64,000 nt of DNA from Adiantum capillus-veneris. Its lineage: Eukaryota > Streptophyta > Polypodiopsida > Polypodiales > Pteridaceae. Shown here piece after piece: positions 50,113 to 61,659 of this stretch. The DNA is taken from contig CM043962.1 of the NCBI GenBank assembly GCA_014529385.2, positions 127,665,470-127,729,469 on the forward strand, written 5' to 3'. The notes beneath the pieces were generated by a model, which worked only from the letters and a program-made list of their open reading frames with translations, was not told the DNA's origin and searched no databases. Position numbers and translations under genes: made by a program. How positions within the stretch are numbered: position 1 is the stretch's first letter; each line of letters begins with the position of its first letter.

Positions 50113-50500
50113 TAGCAGTCTTTGATTTTCTGCTTGAAGATGTCGACCAACTCAATTTCCCCCTACATTACCTACTCCCGATTCCTGTCAAGGCCTATTT
50201 TTCTTGGCCTACATTTGAGCTTGGCTGCTTACTACTTAATGTCCGATTGTCTCCATCTCACTCTTGCTCACCTACTATCGTGTTGAAGCATAATTGCCCC
50301 CCCTCCTCAACCCTAGCTTGCCTTGGATCTCTATTGCTTCCAGAATTCCCCCAAGCTTTCCCCCATTCTCCTCCAGATGTTGCAAAGCTTCCCAAAGCTT
50401 ATCCCAATATTCCCACCTTGGGGTTTGAGCACACGCAGATAGGGAGCGGAAAATATCAGGGCTCAGGAGCGGAGCCGTGCTCCTGGGCTCTGATACCAAT
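50113..50500 (-). other. Internal stub of a second, inverted copia copy
   Basis: On the minus strand the sequence next to the inverted LTR begins ATTGGTATCAGAGC (50500-50487), a tRNA-iMet primer site, then a leader with an open stretch of 70 codons down to 50275 (WEYWDKLWEALQHLEENG). It then runs into the truncated LTR of copia Y. This is the 5' end of a minus-strand relative of Y whose body is lost. Confidence 0.7.
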
Positions 50501-50675
50501 TGATGGAGTGGAGGCGGACCAGTGTAAGAGAGGGAAGGAGAGAAGGGGAAGAAGAAGAAGAGTAGTAGACACAGGTTGTGTTTGTGGAGCATTAGAGAGT
50601 TATCCTCTCTTCTCCTTATTCTTCTTTATAAGAGGGAGGGTGCCCACAACCCGTCCATGGGCCTGAATCCCAACA
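50501..50675 (-). repeat. Inverted copia LTR
   Basis: 175 bp, plus-strand TGATGGAGTGG...GAATCCCAACA. On the minus strand it is a 5' LTR with TATAAAG, facing the LTR at 49948-50112 as an inverted repeat with about 390 bases between them. Confidence 0.8.
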
Positions 50676-51526
50676 TGAACGACCATCCTATTGTCATAAA
50701 TGACAGTAGTGTGTAGGATTCCAAAAACAATGGTCTTCTTCTTACTGAATCCCTTGACTTGGATGGTACTTGTTGATATTGGTGGTTCTCCTAGCTAACA
50801 CCACACTCCATAGGATAACAAATTATGTTGAGCTCCTGTGTTCAATAATGCATTATATAGTACTTTTCCATAGGAGCTATTCAAATCAATTGGGTACCGT
50901 AGAGGCAGTTCAGAGTCTATAGAATCATCGTCTCCTTTGACTTATAATGAATGTGTAACACCCAGATTGGCTTCTTGTTGGCATCTGACGTTGTTGTTGC
51001 TCTTGAGCTTCAATCCTGGCTTGTATCATTTTTTAACTCAGCTTGTTGTTTTACTGCTTTCTTTTTATGGATGGCACATAATTCCTCTTGGCTTAGGGGA
51101 TTGTAGTATCTTTTGAATTTACTCCCATTGAGGAATCCCGTGGTTTCAACTCCATCTAGAGTCTCCACACGAATGGTACCTTGCGGGGTAATTTCACACA
51201 CTCGACATGGTCCCTTACCACAGCATATTTCAATTTATAGGCCTTAGCTTCTGCTTCTTTTTGTTGTTGGGCTAACACATGATTCTATCGTCTCCTCATT
51301 GTACGACTCAACTTGGGCTTCTCTACAATATCTATTTGGGCAATGTCATGGGGTTATGGACTGCACCACATGACACTTTGAAAATATTCACCCCAATTGT
51401 CGACTAGCTTTCAATGAGAATCCAAAGCTCCCAGCTAGTAACAAAGACATTCTACAGTAAATTTATTTTCATTCATCCAAGCACGCACATTATCTTGATA
51501 TCATCGCCTCTTATAGTCTTTTTCTT
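50676..51526 (-). pseudogene. pol: Gypsy integrase C-terminus with post-integrase protease-like domain
   Basis: Minus-strand decayed coding, cut at its 3' end by the copia LTR at 50675. 51500-51210 is integrase post-core (AWMNENKFTVE, KEAEAKAYKLKY). The open stretch 51201-51010 is the C-terminal domain (RVETLDGVETTGFLNGSKFKRYY). After a frameshift, a protease-like domain follows at about 50960-50690: ALLNTGAQHNLLSYG with Asn where the catalytic Asp should be. The family differs from family I but has the same domain order, integrase then protease-like. Confidence 0.7.
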
Positions 51527-51796
51527 GCCTAGGACCCACTTTTGATTTACATCTAGATTTGACTCACTAGATTGGTCCTTGTTGGTGTCCTCTTCACTCT
51601 CGGATGAGCTAACATAGGTTGATGTACTCGGTGTTGAATGTTTTGACTCCAAAATTGGTGAGCCTAGGACCCACTTTTGATTTACGTCTAGATTTGACTT
51701 ACTAGAGTGGTCCTGGTTGGTGTCCTCTTCACTCTAGGATGAGCTAACATAGGTTGATGTACTCGGTGTTGAATGCTTTGACTCCAAAATTTGTGA
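51527..51796. repeat. 135-bp tandem duplication
   Basis: Copies 51527-51661 and 51662-51796, both starting GCCTAGGACCCACTTTTGA and ending in GTGAG, with roughly ten differences. It lies between the integrase fragment and the inverted gag segment. Confidence 0.9.
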
Positions 51797-52691
51797 GTCA
51801 GTGAGAGAATTTATCAATTGTCTAAAGCATTTAAACTCTCGTTGTCTTGTAAATGAGCATTTCAACAATAACCAATTGCTTGATAGATTCCTCCGAGGAT
51901 TGCAACATGAAAATATCTACAATGGCCTAGTCATTAGAGGTATTACTACATGGGAGACAGTCACTACCAATGCAATCCAATTGGAAGACAATTTAATGAT
52001 TGCAAGTAAAAGAGTGTCCTCTGAGCCAAATTCTACTAGCTTGCAAGCATCGGGGCACGAGCCAATGACCACAAAGCCTATTGTTAAAGAGTGAAAGATA
52101 TCTGAGATGACTTTGGTAGATCTCACCAAGGCCATTCAAGAAAGTCTTAGAGATAATCGTGCTCTGCAAAACAATCATATGTATCCAAGGAGGGAACAAC
52201 AATGGTGCTTAGTTTTCTTTGGCCCACATAGCACTAGTGAATGCCCCTATGAATGCTCTACATTTAGAGTAAAATTCAACAGGAATTGCAATGCATGTGG
52301 TAGGTACGATCACCAATCTAAGGATTTCATAATGTTCAAATGTGCAATGGCGAATAGACCACCTTTAGCTTGGACAGATTCACCTCGAGTTCTTGCATTG
52401 ATGCCTGTCCCACTTGTTGAGAAACTATCACAATACATGGTTCCTAGAGTCCAACATGTTGTTCAAGCTACACCGCTATCACCTCTAGTGCTAGGACCGC
52501 AGCCCCCGCATCCAAGAGTCACCCGTGTGAATCAAACGGGTTGTGAGCCATCTAGTGCTTGTTTGAATGGTTGTGAGGAAGAAATAGATACTAGTATTGC
52601 ATATGGGATGGATACTCTTGAAGAGTATCCTATATATTACATGGAAGATTGTTGGGGGCAAGTCAAGCTTGTTTATCATGCACATGTTTGA
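51797..52691 (+). pseudogene. gag: Gypsy gag C-terminal half, inverted
   Basis: Plus-strand open stretches 51801-52094 (LLDRFLRGLQHENIYNGLV, TWETVTTNAIQLED) and 52107-52691. The second has a Cys/His cluster CNACGRYDHQSKDF and a Pro/Val-rich region. It is the gag part that should follow the minus-strand half at 54240-52700 but lies in the opposite orientation. The junction is near 52690. The last plus-strand codons have no gag similarity. Confidence 0.75.
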
Positions 52692-52699
52692 GATTTTGT

Positions 52700-54240
52700 A
52701 GCTAAGATGCTACACCCCAAAGCACACCTTGTTGTATGTACTCCTTCAAGAACAATCTCCGAATCGTAGGGTAAATTGTTTTATCTTCCATCCTTAAGGT
52801 CCTCTACCAATCCCCACCCTTCCCACTCAAAGTCAAGCTTAAAGCAATGTAGCTATGTAGTTCATTGTGTTCTCCTAGGGAATCACATACTTGTTCAAAT
52901 ACTTTGATGTGCTTTCGAGCATCTTCGTCCCCATTGAATTTGTGTAAGCTTTACAATCTGTACCGCTTTACTCCTAGGTTCTCTCTCAGGTGCATGATGA
53001 ATATTCTCTGCAATAGATCGATCTATTGTTTGAGCAAATGCTACCAAATCACCTATGTGAGGAGGTATGGCCGGTGGAGGCAATCCTGAAATCATATGTG
53101 GGATGGGCGTGGTTACTGGCCTTGTCATATATGTAGCCAATGTAGGATATGGAATATGACTTGGCATAGGCCCACTCGGATAAGGCCTCGAGAATGGCAC
53201 TCATGGAGCATATGCTATTGGTACAATCGGAGGTGTAGGAGCCATGTGTTCATAAGTGGCTACAGGCACGTACGGTCGAGGCCCAGTGGTAGGTACTACG
53301 CCACTAAGTAGTTGTACTACACTAGCCCTAGAGGTCATGGGTGCATTCAGTGTCAGGTCCATCACTGGAGTAAGTTCCACGGTTTCTGTGAGAGGAAGTT
53401 GAGTCAAACTAGGAAAACTAAAGTTGTTGTTCGTGGGCTCGAATTGCATCAAGACTCCAGGAAAAACCACATATGAGGAGTCCATGGGACTCATCATTAG
53501 AGTCTCCATCCGTGATAGAGTAGGCTGTTTGGCCTTGCTCGTATCCAGAAATCTCATGGGGCCAATTGAGAGTACATTTACGCCTTGATTTTTCTTCTCA
53601 GAGTGGATGATTCCATGGATGACATTATAGATCATTCTTTGTTGCTTCTCAATATTAATGGTGCTAGATGTGGATTGTAAAATCTTTATCCAACCTACAT
53701 GGTAAAAGTGACCAGAGTATAGATCCGTCAAAATCTCAGTGTGGAGGTCATATTTTCAATTTTCATTAAGGAATAACCCTTCTACACTTGACGTATTGGA
53801 GGTCCCTTGTGAGCTGGAAGCAATGTTGCTCCACGTGGTTTTGTCTTTTGTGGTCGGTACTTTAGAGGGAACTTCCAAGGGAGGTAGCTCAGTAGGGTCT
53901 AGATTGAAGGAGGTAGGAAAAATATCCACATGGACACTCTTAGGGAGAGTGGGATCCACGTAGATGCGAACAGAGAATCTACTTACCCAACCCCTTCATA
54001 CGCTCCATTAGCCTCACGTTCGGAGCGAGTAGCTCTACTAAATATCTCCATAAAACGGCTAAACATGCTAGCACTAGGTTGTGGAGCCTCGGTGGATGCA
54101 TGTCCTTCTTCCTCAGGGTTTTGTATAGGATGACCTTCCATTGTGTTTGAGTCAGAGGAAGAGTCACTAGCTGCTAGGTCAGGGTCTTGGGTAGTACTAC
54201 GTTGGGTTCCTCCTAAGGACCTAGAGCCTCATGTGGAGGG
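52700..54240 (-). pseudogene. gag: Gypsy gag N-terminal half
   Basis: Minus-strand segments. From about 54225 a frame with SSDSNTMEGHPIQNPEEEGHA and FSRFMEIFSRATRSE is followed by 53959-53756 and the long stretch 53731-53201 and 53200-52895, which share one frame across a stop at 53201 (PYVPVATYEHMAPTPP, PHIGDLVAFAQTIDRSIAE). The gag core start (DEDARKHIKVFEQVCDSL, LTLSGKGGDW) occupies 52930-52750 after a shift, ending near FLKEYIQQG at about 52730. Here orientation changes and the rest of gag is found on the plus strand. Confidence 0.72.
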
Positions 54241-55493
54241 ATAATGATGCCCGTGTAAATAGAGGTACTCTCTATATGCTTGTACTCTAGCACACGACCA
54301 CAGCGTAGGTGCATGTGATCTTGACACCCTAGAAGTGTTGGTGAGTGCTTGTGAAGGCTACTCACCTAGCTTTTTTGGGTGTTTTGTAACCTGCTTTTAC
54401 TCTCAAATTTTTGATTTTTTGATTCTTTTTTCTTACAAATCTATGGAATATAATGTGTGATAACTCAAAACGAGCATCTCGATCAGAGGGAAGTGGCTAT
54501 TTTACAACCCAAGATTTGGTTACTTTACACCATCAAAATCCTCAAAATAGTTTATTTCTAGTTGGAAACAAGTTTTAAATGGAAAGTCTAAGGGTGCAAG
54601 TTTGAAGGGGAGGGTGGAGGACTTGGCCCACATGCCTTCACTCCCTCTTGTGGGGGTAGTCTTGATCATTCTTTTTAATATATAGTCTTGGGTCTATACT
54701 ATACCATAAGACTATATCTATCGTGTTGGGTCTATACTATATCAAAAGACTAGGGACTGAGGCCTGGGCTTGCGCTTGGGCTTGGGGAATGATCCCGATC
54801 ATTCTTTTTAATATGCATTTTTCTTCTTTTTCTCTCTTTTTTAAAATATCTTCTTTTCTTTTCTTTTTTGTAGCTTTTTTTTAATTTATTTTTTTGTACT
54901 TTTTTAAGATAAGGTTTTCGAATATATCTACGTAGTACATGGCCATACGCGCACGAAGCTCCGTGTCGTTGTGGCTGTGCAATGATCTGCATGCGTGTTG
55001 TGCATAGATCTAAGCGGACATGTGTGTGGACATAGCAGAACCAGATTAGAACTAATACAGTGCATAACAAAACTAAAATAGAACTGAAAGAACCAGTGAA
55101 CATAGCTTAACAAGGCTTAACAGAACTGAACAAAGCTCAATAAAATAAAACTTCCCTGCCATTCTTAACAGACGTACCAAAAGCACACACACGCACCTTC
55201 CTCTACCTTTCCTACATGCACAAAGTGCTTCTTGAGCTTGGTGAAGGGAAACTCCCCAACAACAGCACCAAACATGTATGCGTATGTCACACGTGTCAGA
55301 GCTAAGGAGTTGTCGAGCACCGTATGCACACGGATGGCTGCAAGCACACAACCAAGCTAACCTAGCAAGCTCAGAGAGAGCAAGGGTGTGTCACTCACCA
55401 CTCTACACTCGTCTCCGTAAAGGGTTCCTCAACGCAAAGAAGAGGGGGCCACTGTCGCCGCGCTCAACCGCCTCGCCGCCGCCGCAATGCTAA
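54241..55493. other. Largely unrecognised; possible ORF X-like remnant
   Basis: No clear gene. A GATCATTCTTTTTAATAT motif occurs twice (54664 and 54794) with a repeated GGGTCTATACTATA phrase, a small local duplication. T-rich from 54800 to 54910. On the minus strand 55347-55165 reads TYAYMFGAVVGEFPF, which resembles YAYMFG followed by VDEFPY in ORF X (4840-4780). That similarity is short. Confidence 0.35.
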
Positions 55494-55496
55494 ATT

Positions 55497-56624
<1,128 letters not shown>

Positions 56625-56767
56625 GAGCTCTGATACCAATGTGAGATCCAAGGGAACCGCCTTGAGGATTCTCCGCTATACCACCCTATTATATAAGCCA
56701 TTGGCTGTCTATATCTAGAATCCCCTGTCCACATCTAGCAGCCACACAGGGTCCTAGCTCCCCTAGG
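56625..56767 (-). repeat. LTR end with tRNA-iMet primer site (minus strand)
   Basis: Minus strand ATTGGTATCAGAGCTC (56640-56625) follows an LTR-like end GGATCTCA at 56649-56642. Upstream on the minus strand is GGCTTATATAATAGGG near 56702-56687, a TATA-like box. The outer limit of the LTR is uncertain. It would lie close to 56767, where another element's coding region starts. Confidence 0.55.
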
Positions 56768-57176
56768 TTTGTGCCCTTGGCCTTACAACGTTGGAATGTG
56801 GGTGTACAAAAGAATGTTCAAGGAGGAATTTCCTGACCCTAGTGAAGAAATGGAGATTCCATCTTCCCCATGTCAAGGGACCGAAGCCCAAAAAGGGCCG
56901 TTAAATATCGCCAAATTAATGGATTTCATGGCTTTGGAGGTTAGAAACACCATCATGTTTGAATTGTATTGAGATCCCGAACTATTCCTAGCTCTTCGAG
57001 CTTTCCTCAATGGAGAACTGAAACTCGGGTTACCACAATCTACACACATAGATAGGGCTAATGAATTACCAATTGAGGAGGAACACGTAGATCCATAACC
57101 CAACCTAGATGAGAACTCTGTTGTTGAAATACCTATTAACAAGTTGGGACAATAGTTTGAAGGAGATGATTCCACT

Positions 57177-57491
57177 GTGACCCTACCAATCACTACTAAA
57201 GGATTAACAATGAAGGGAATTCTTGATGGTGGTGTTGGGGTCAACATTGTAACCAAAAATTGTTGGGAATCTATGGGAAGACCTCACCTTGGGATCAAAA
57301 ACATAGTGGTAAGGATGGCCAATGGGACTATTGTTAAACCTATTGGAATGCTAGAAGATCTCAAGATCAAGGTCCTTGGACACAAGGTAAGGCATACCTT
57401 CATTGTTAAGAATTTTTCCAAGCATCCTATGTCATTTGAGATGATATTAGGATGTCCTTTCCTGAGGAAAGGAAAAATGGTGCATGGCTAG
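57177..57491 (+). pseudogene. pol: Gypsy aspartic protease, altered active site
   Basis: Open for 104 codons, with a retropepsin pattern: MKGILDGGVGVNIVTKNCWESMGRP, RMANGTIVKPIGML and MILGCPFLRKGKM. The catalytic DSG is DGG; the Asp is kept but the Ser that normally hydrogen-bonds it is Gly. The equivalent of ILGRPF is ILGCPF. It aligns with the first protease of family I (20903-19686) and not with the post-integrase one. Confidence 0.82.
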
Positions 57492-57701
57492 TCTTAAAAC
57501 CACGTCTACTTATAGTTGCAAGACTCTGCCATTAGGGTTGATCTTGAAATCGGTCGAGGATATCCTCTAGGAAACAGATTTATAATTGACCATTGATCTA
57601 ACACCACAATTCACTCAACCCCATTGCAGTATTGTTACACATGTAAAAAGGACACTGATGTTGGGAAATATTTCCCTTATATGGATGTTCTACCTGGAAT
57701 G

Positions 57702-57987
57702 GGTGAGTCCGACAAGGTGGAATGGTCCAACCTAGTGAAAACCATAGACACCTAGGGAAATAGAGGGACGACTTGGTTAACACTTGAGGGGAAAGAAGTA
57801 CCACAACTTGTACCTTTAAATATGAGATAGGAGCAATGTAAATGGCTGAGTCTGACAAGGTGGAATGGGCCCACTTAGCAGAAACCATAGACAACTAGGG
57901 AAATAGAGGGACGACTTGGTTAACACTTGAGGCGAACGAAGTGCCACAACTTGTACCTTTAAATATGAGATAGGAGCAATGTATATA
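57702..57987. repeat. 143-bp tandem duplication
   Basis: Copies 57702-57844 and 57845-57987. Shared phrases include GACAAGGTGGAATGG and GACGACTTGGTTAACAC. The copies differ at about a dozen positions. The unit is not a multiple of 3, so it shifts any frame through the linker. Confidence 0.9.
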
Positions 57988-58379
57988 GCTTCTAAGAACA
58001 TATAAGATGTAGGCTTCACTGACATTGAAACTAGTAGTGTCTTAGAAGATTGTAGCCCACACAATTTGGATCCGAATCATTAATTGAAATTGACTCTGAG
58101 CGTGATGGATTCTATGATGGTCTGACGATAGTTAAGGAAATAGAGTTAGCAAATCCAGATGAGGAGTCCAAACCTGTTTTCATTGCCCAAGACCTAATGG
58201 AGACCAAGGAATCTGTACTTAAGGAGCTCCTCAAGGAATTCAAGAACATATCACGATATGAAAGGTGTTCCACCCTCCGTAGTGCAACATACAATTCCAA
58301 TGATTAGCACTATTAAGCTAGTCCAACAAAGACTCTACCCAATGAATCCTAACTATGCGAAGATCGTTTAAGAAGAACT

Positions 58380-58765
58380 TGAACAGCTTCGATTCATATA
58401 CCCTATTGAGCACTCGGAATGGGTGTCTTCAATAGTTATCATGCCAAAAAATAGTGGGAAATTTAGAGTGTACGTGGACCCCAAAAAGGTTAACGCAGCC
58501 ACTAGGAGAGACCATTATCCATTACCATATCCAGAACATGTGCTTGAAAGAGTAGCAAACAAGGAGGCTTATAGCTTTCTAGATGGGTACTCAGGTTACA
58601 ATCAAATCACAATTGCATTAGAGGACCAAGCTAAATTTACCTTCATAATAGAATTAGATAGCATTTCATGTGATGGCTTTTGCCTTAAACAATGTCCTTG
58701 CTACATTCCAAAGATTGATAGACACTACCTTTAGAGAATATTTAAGGGAGTTCCCTATTTTTTGT
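58380..58765 (+). pseudogene. pol: Gypsy reverse transcriptase, 5' part
   Basis: From IYPIEHSEWVSSIVIMPKNSGKFRVYV to FLDGYSGYNQITIALEDQ in the open stretch 58423-58734. A shift then gives AFALNNVLATFQRLIDTTFREYLREF. It stops before the YMDD box. The remaining RT and everything downstream are absent. Confidence 0.85.
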
Positions 58766-58981
58766 TGAATTTTTGAATCATTCTTTTTTTCTCTTTTTTT
58801 TGAAAGACTAAACAAAACAAAACTAAATACAAATTATCTTAATTAAGAAAATTAAAAATAAAAAGGAAACCTTTGTCTTATCGGTTACCTACCTGGCGAC
58901 GGCATGCAACCAGGCGGTGATGGCGAGCTGACGATGACAGCGACCACGTGCTGGTGCAGTGCAGCAAGAGCAAAGCAGTAA

Positions 58982-58984
<3 letters not shown>

Positions 58985-59049
<65 letters not shown>

Positions 59050-59130
59050 ACTCGAGACTGGGTAGGGCCTGGTGTATACAACCTTGATGGAGGGGTAGCT
59101 GAGCATGGAAAGCACACGATAGAGGCTGCG

Positions 59131-59176
<46 letters not shown>

Positions 59177-59294
59177 AAGGGTGATGATAATGGTGTGTCA
59201 TCGCGTAAGGCAGGAGAGTCGAGACAAAAGAGAGAACGTGTTGACTCCGTAGTTCAAGTTGTGTGTGTGGACGTCCTACCAACGAGAAGGGGGG

Positions 59295-59358
<64 letters not shown>

Positions 59359-59487
59359 GAGTTGGATATTAATCGTACGTTTATTTCCAGAGGAAGAGAG
59401 AGAAAGAGGGGGTTAGAGAGAGGGGGATATTAATCGGAGAGAGAAAAGGAGTGGGAGAGGGAGTGGATAGAGTAGAGAGAGAGTGGG

Positions 59488-59520
<33 letters not shown>
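58985..59520. repeat. Cluster of four AG microsatellites
   Basis: (AG)n runs at about 58985-59044, 59130-59172, 59296-59356 and 59492-59520, separated by 80-140 bases of purine-rich sequence. The RERERE frames here are artefacts. Confidence 0.95.
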
Positions 59521-59522
<2 letters not shown>

Positions 59523-59549
59523 CTAATCACAAATTTGGATGGGGAGTTT

Positions 59550-60879
59550 TTTTAACATTTTTTTACAACCTTAATCACCACAAGAGACGATTCTCACCGA
59601 AATAATACGTCGAAATTGAATTTTCCGTGGGAGTCGCATACTTATCGTCGAGCGTGAAAATGGTCATCAAAAATTCTCCAGAGCATATGCCAAAGCCATG
59701 AACAACCTCCAGCTCGTTGGACCCAAAAACTTTTGATTTTTTATTTTCAAACGTCCAAAAACGTCAAAATTAGCTCGAAAATTAACCAAAAATGCTAACA
59801 AAACACCCAAATTTTCCAAAAAAAATCGAATTCCATAAACCTCATAAAATCATTGGCAATCACATACGAGCACTTTCAATAAGCACAAGCAAGCCAAAAA
59901 CAGTTGTTTTTTCCAAAAATGCCAATTATGACAAAATCATCGAACCAATTTCCAAAAATAGCAAAACCCACAAAACTTGACCAATCAGGTTACAAAAGCG
60001 CTCAAAATCAGGCCATAATCATGCACACAAAAGAACTCATCAAGATCACAAATTAATATTTTTTAATGGAATTAATGTAAAAATTAGCAAAAAATATCAA
60101 AAAATTATAGAAATTATCCTAAAAATATCCTCTCTCTTTTCTTTTATTCTCCACACATAGAGGAATGGTGAAGCTAGACCAAAACTCAATTAGCACGTTG
60201 ATTCAATTGCCGTTTAGCTCTGCCAATGAAAACCAAAAATAGAAAATTAAATCGACAATTTTATGTCAAAACTTGACGCAATGGGTGTGTGTAAATCCTT
60301 GTTTTAAGCTCAAAATGCAGCAATTAACCATTACACATATTGAATTTGAAATAAATATCGGATTAATCATGCATACGAATCAACTTTTATGCACACGCAC
60401 ACTAATATTTGGCAGTTTTTACCAAATTCTAAGTGTGCACACACAAGTGTTAATCATGTCAAAATTTCAAATTGAACACACCAATCTCTAATTTGACATG
60501 ACCATAACACAAATCAAACATCACAATTGCAAAACCGTTATGCACACATTGATTTTTTGGTCCACAAACAAGGGCAGAATAGTGCACACACACCTAAAAT
60601 TAGACATACACACACTCAATTAGAGTGCACACACACTTGATTTTGATGCACACAATAAAACTGAGCCATCCAAGCATGCAATTACCAAATTAACAATGCA
60701 CATTAGCACATGAAACCATCAATGATGCACATTCAATTCTAGGAAAAATTCAACATTACGACGGCATGCAAACGTGCAAATGAAAAGCTCAAAATCATCA
60801 ATTTGATAACAATGAAGCATACCACACAAATGTTAAGTCTTATGGAATCATCCAATTGCCAATTACACAAACGATGTAG
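59550..60879. other. No gene seen; AT-rich, A-rich plus strand
   Basis: About 1.3 kb of A/C-rich plus-strand sequence with many CCAAAAA and CACACA phrases and no ORF with recognisable motifs. Composition suggests decayed repeat DNA. Confidence 0.5.
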
Positions 60880-61256
60880 TGTTGAGTTATTAAGCTCAAC
60901 ATGTACGAGTCCTGGATGACTATCACCCACAGTCATCATCACTGGCGCGCCTTGGTGGATACGCATATCTCGTCTCAGTGATACTACAGCTAGACTACAC
61001 CGAGATGGTCTACCTACCGAGTGATGGCACAATTGCCTACGCACCTCACACATAGTGGTTCATACTAAACCGTTGTACTAGTTCCTTTTTATGTAGTATT
61101 CTTCCCTTATGTTTTAGTATACCTCTTATCTTGAGTTTGTGAAGAAGAAGAAGTACATTCTTTTGCCTCCATTTGTGTGTGTGTGTGTGTGTGTGCGCGC
61201 GCGCGCGTGTGCGTGCTTGCAATAGCTCAAGCTCTCTCCTTCTCTATCTTTTGACA
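60880..61256 (+). repeat. 5' LTR of copia W
   Basis: Starts TGTTGAGTTATTAAGCTCAACA (its first 22 bases form an imperfect inverted repeat) and ends CTTTTGACA directly before a primer-site-like sequence. It contains a GT run followed by a GC run (61171-61206). Confidence 0.6.
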
Positions 61257-61270
61257 TGGTATCATATCTT
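61257..61270 (+). promoter_or_regulatory. Degraded primer binding site of copia W
   Basis: TGGTATCATATCTT keeps the first eight bases of the tRNA-iMet complement TGGTATCAGAGC. Confidence 0.55.
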
Positions 61271-61659
61271 GGTTGTGTCTGAGGAGCTTGGAGCAGCAAG
61301 AAGGAGTAGCCTATGAGACGGCTTCGGTATTCTCGAGAGCCGTTGTCAATGATCTTCAATTCAGGGGATTCCTCTTGGATTTGTGCATCTTAGGGTTTTT
61401 TATAGTCCTTTGGACTGATATTGTGCAACCATATTTCCATTCCGAACGCGTTTTGACCCCCGTTTTGGAACTAGAGTGCGTTCTCATGCAGAAACGCTAA
61501 GGTTTGGGATTTTGTAGATCTACATATAGGTGGTGCAGAAAGCTTTTGTTTGGCTGCAATGTGCACAAACACTATTTATTACAGTGAAACAGGTGTATGT
61601 ATGCAGATTGTGGTTACATGTGGTAATCGACTAGGCCACTCGAAGACTGTGTGAAGGGT

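Larger units (their letters stand above)
56769..58765 (+). mobile_element. Decayed gypsy fragment related to family I
   Basis: Plus-strand remnants in the order gag-pol lead-in (56769-56972), protease (57177-57491), linker with a tandem duplication (57702-57987), and RT start (about 58380-58765). It breaks off in RT just after the FREYLREF block, where unrelated T-rich DNA begins. Its RT resembles family I (KVNAATRRDHYPLPY, LERVANKEAYSFLDGYSGYNQ). Confidence 0.8.

Noticed and set aside
50043-50666. 207-codon plus-strand frame across two copia LTRs
   Set aside because: Its ends are an LTR and an inverted LTR; the frame is a chance product of pyrimidine-rich DNA.
58878-59416. Several frames of Ser-Leu or Glu-Arg repeats
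   Set aside because: AG microsatellite translations.
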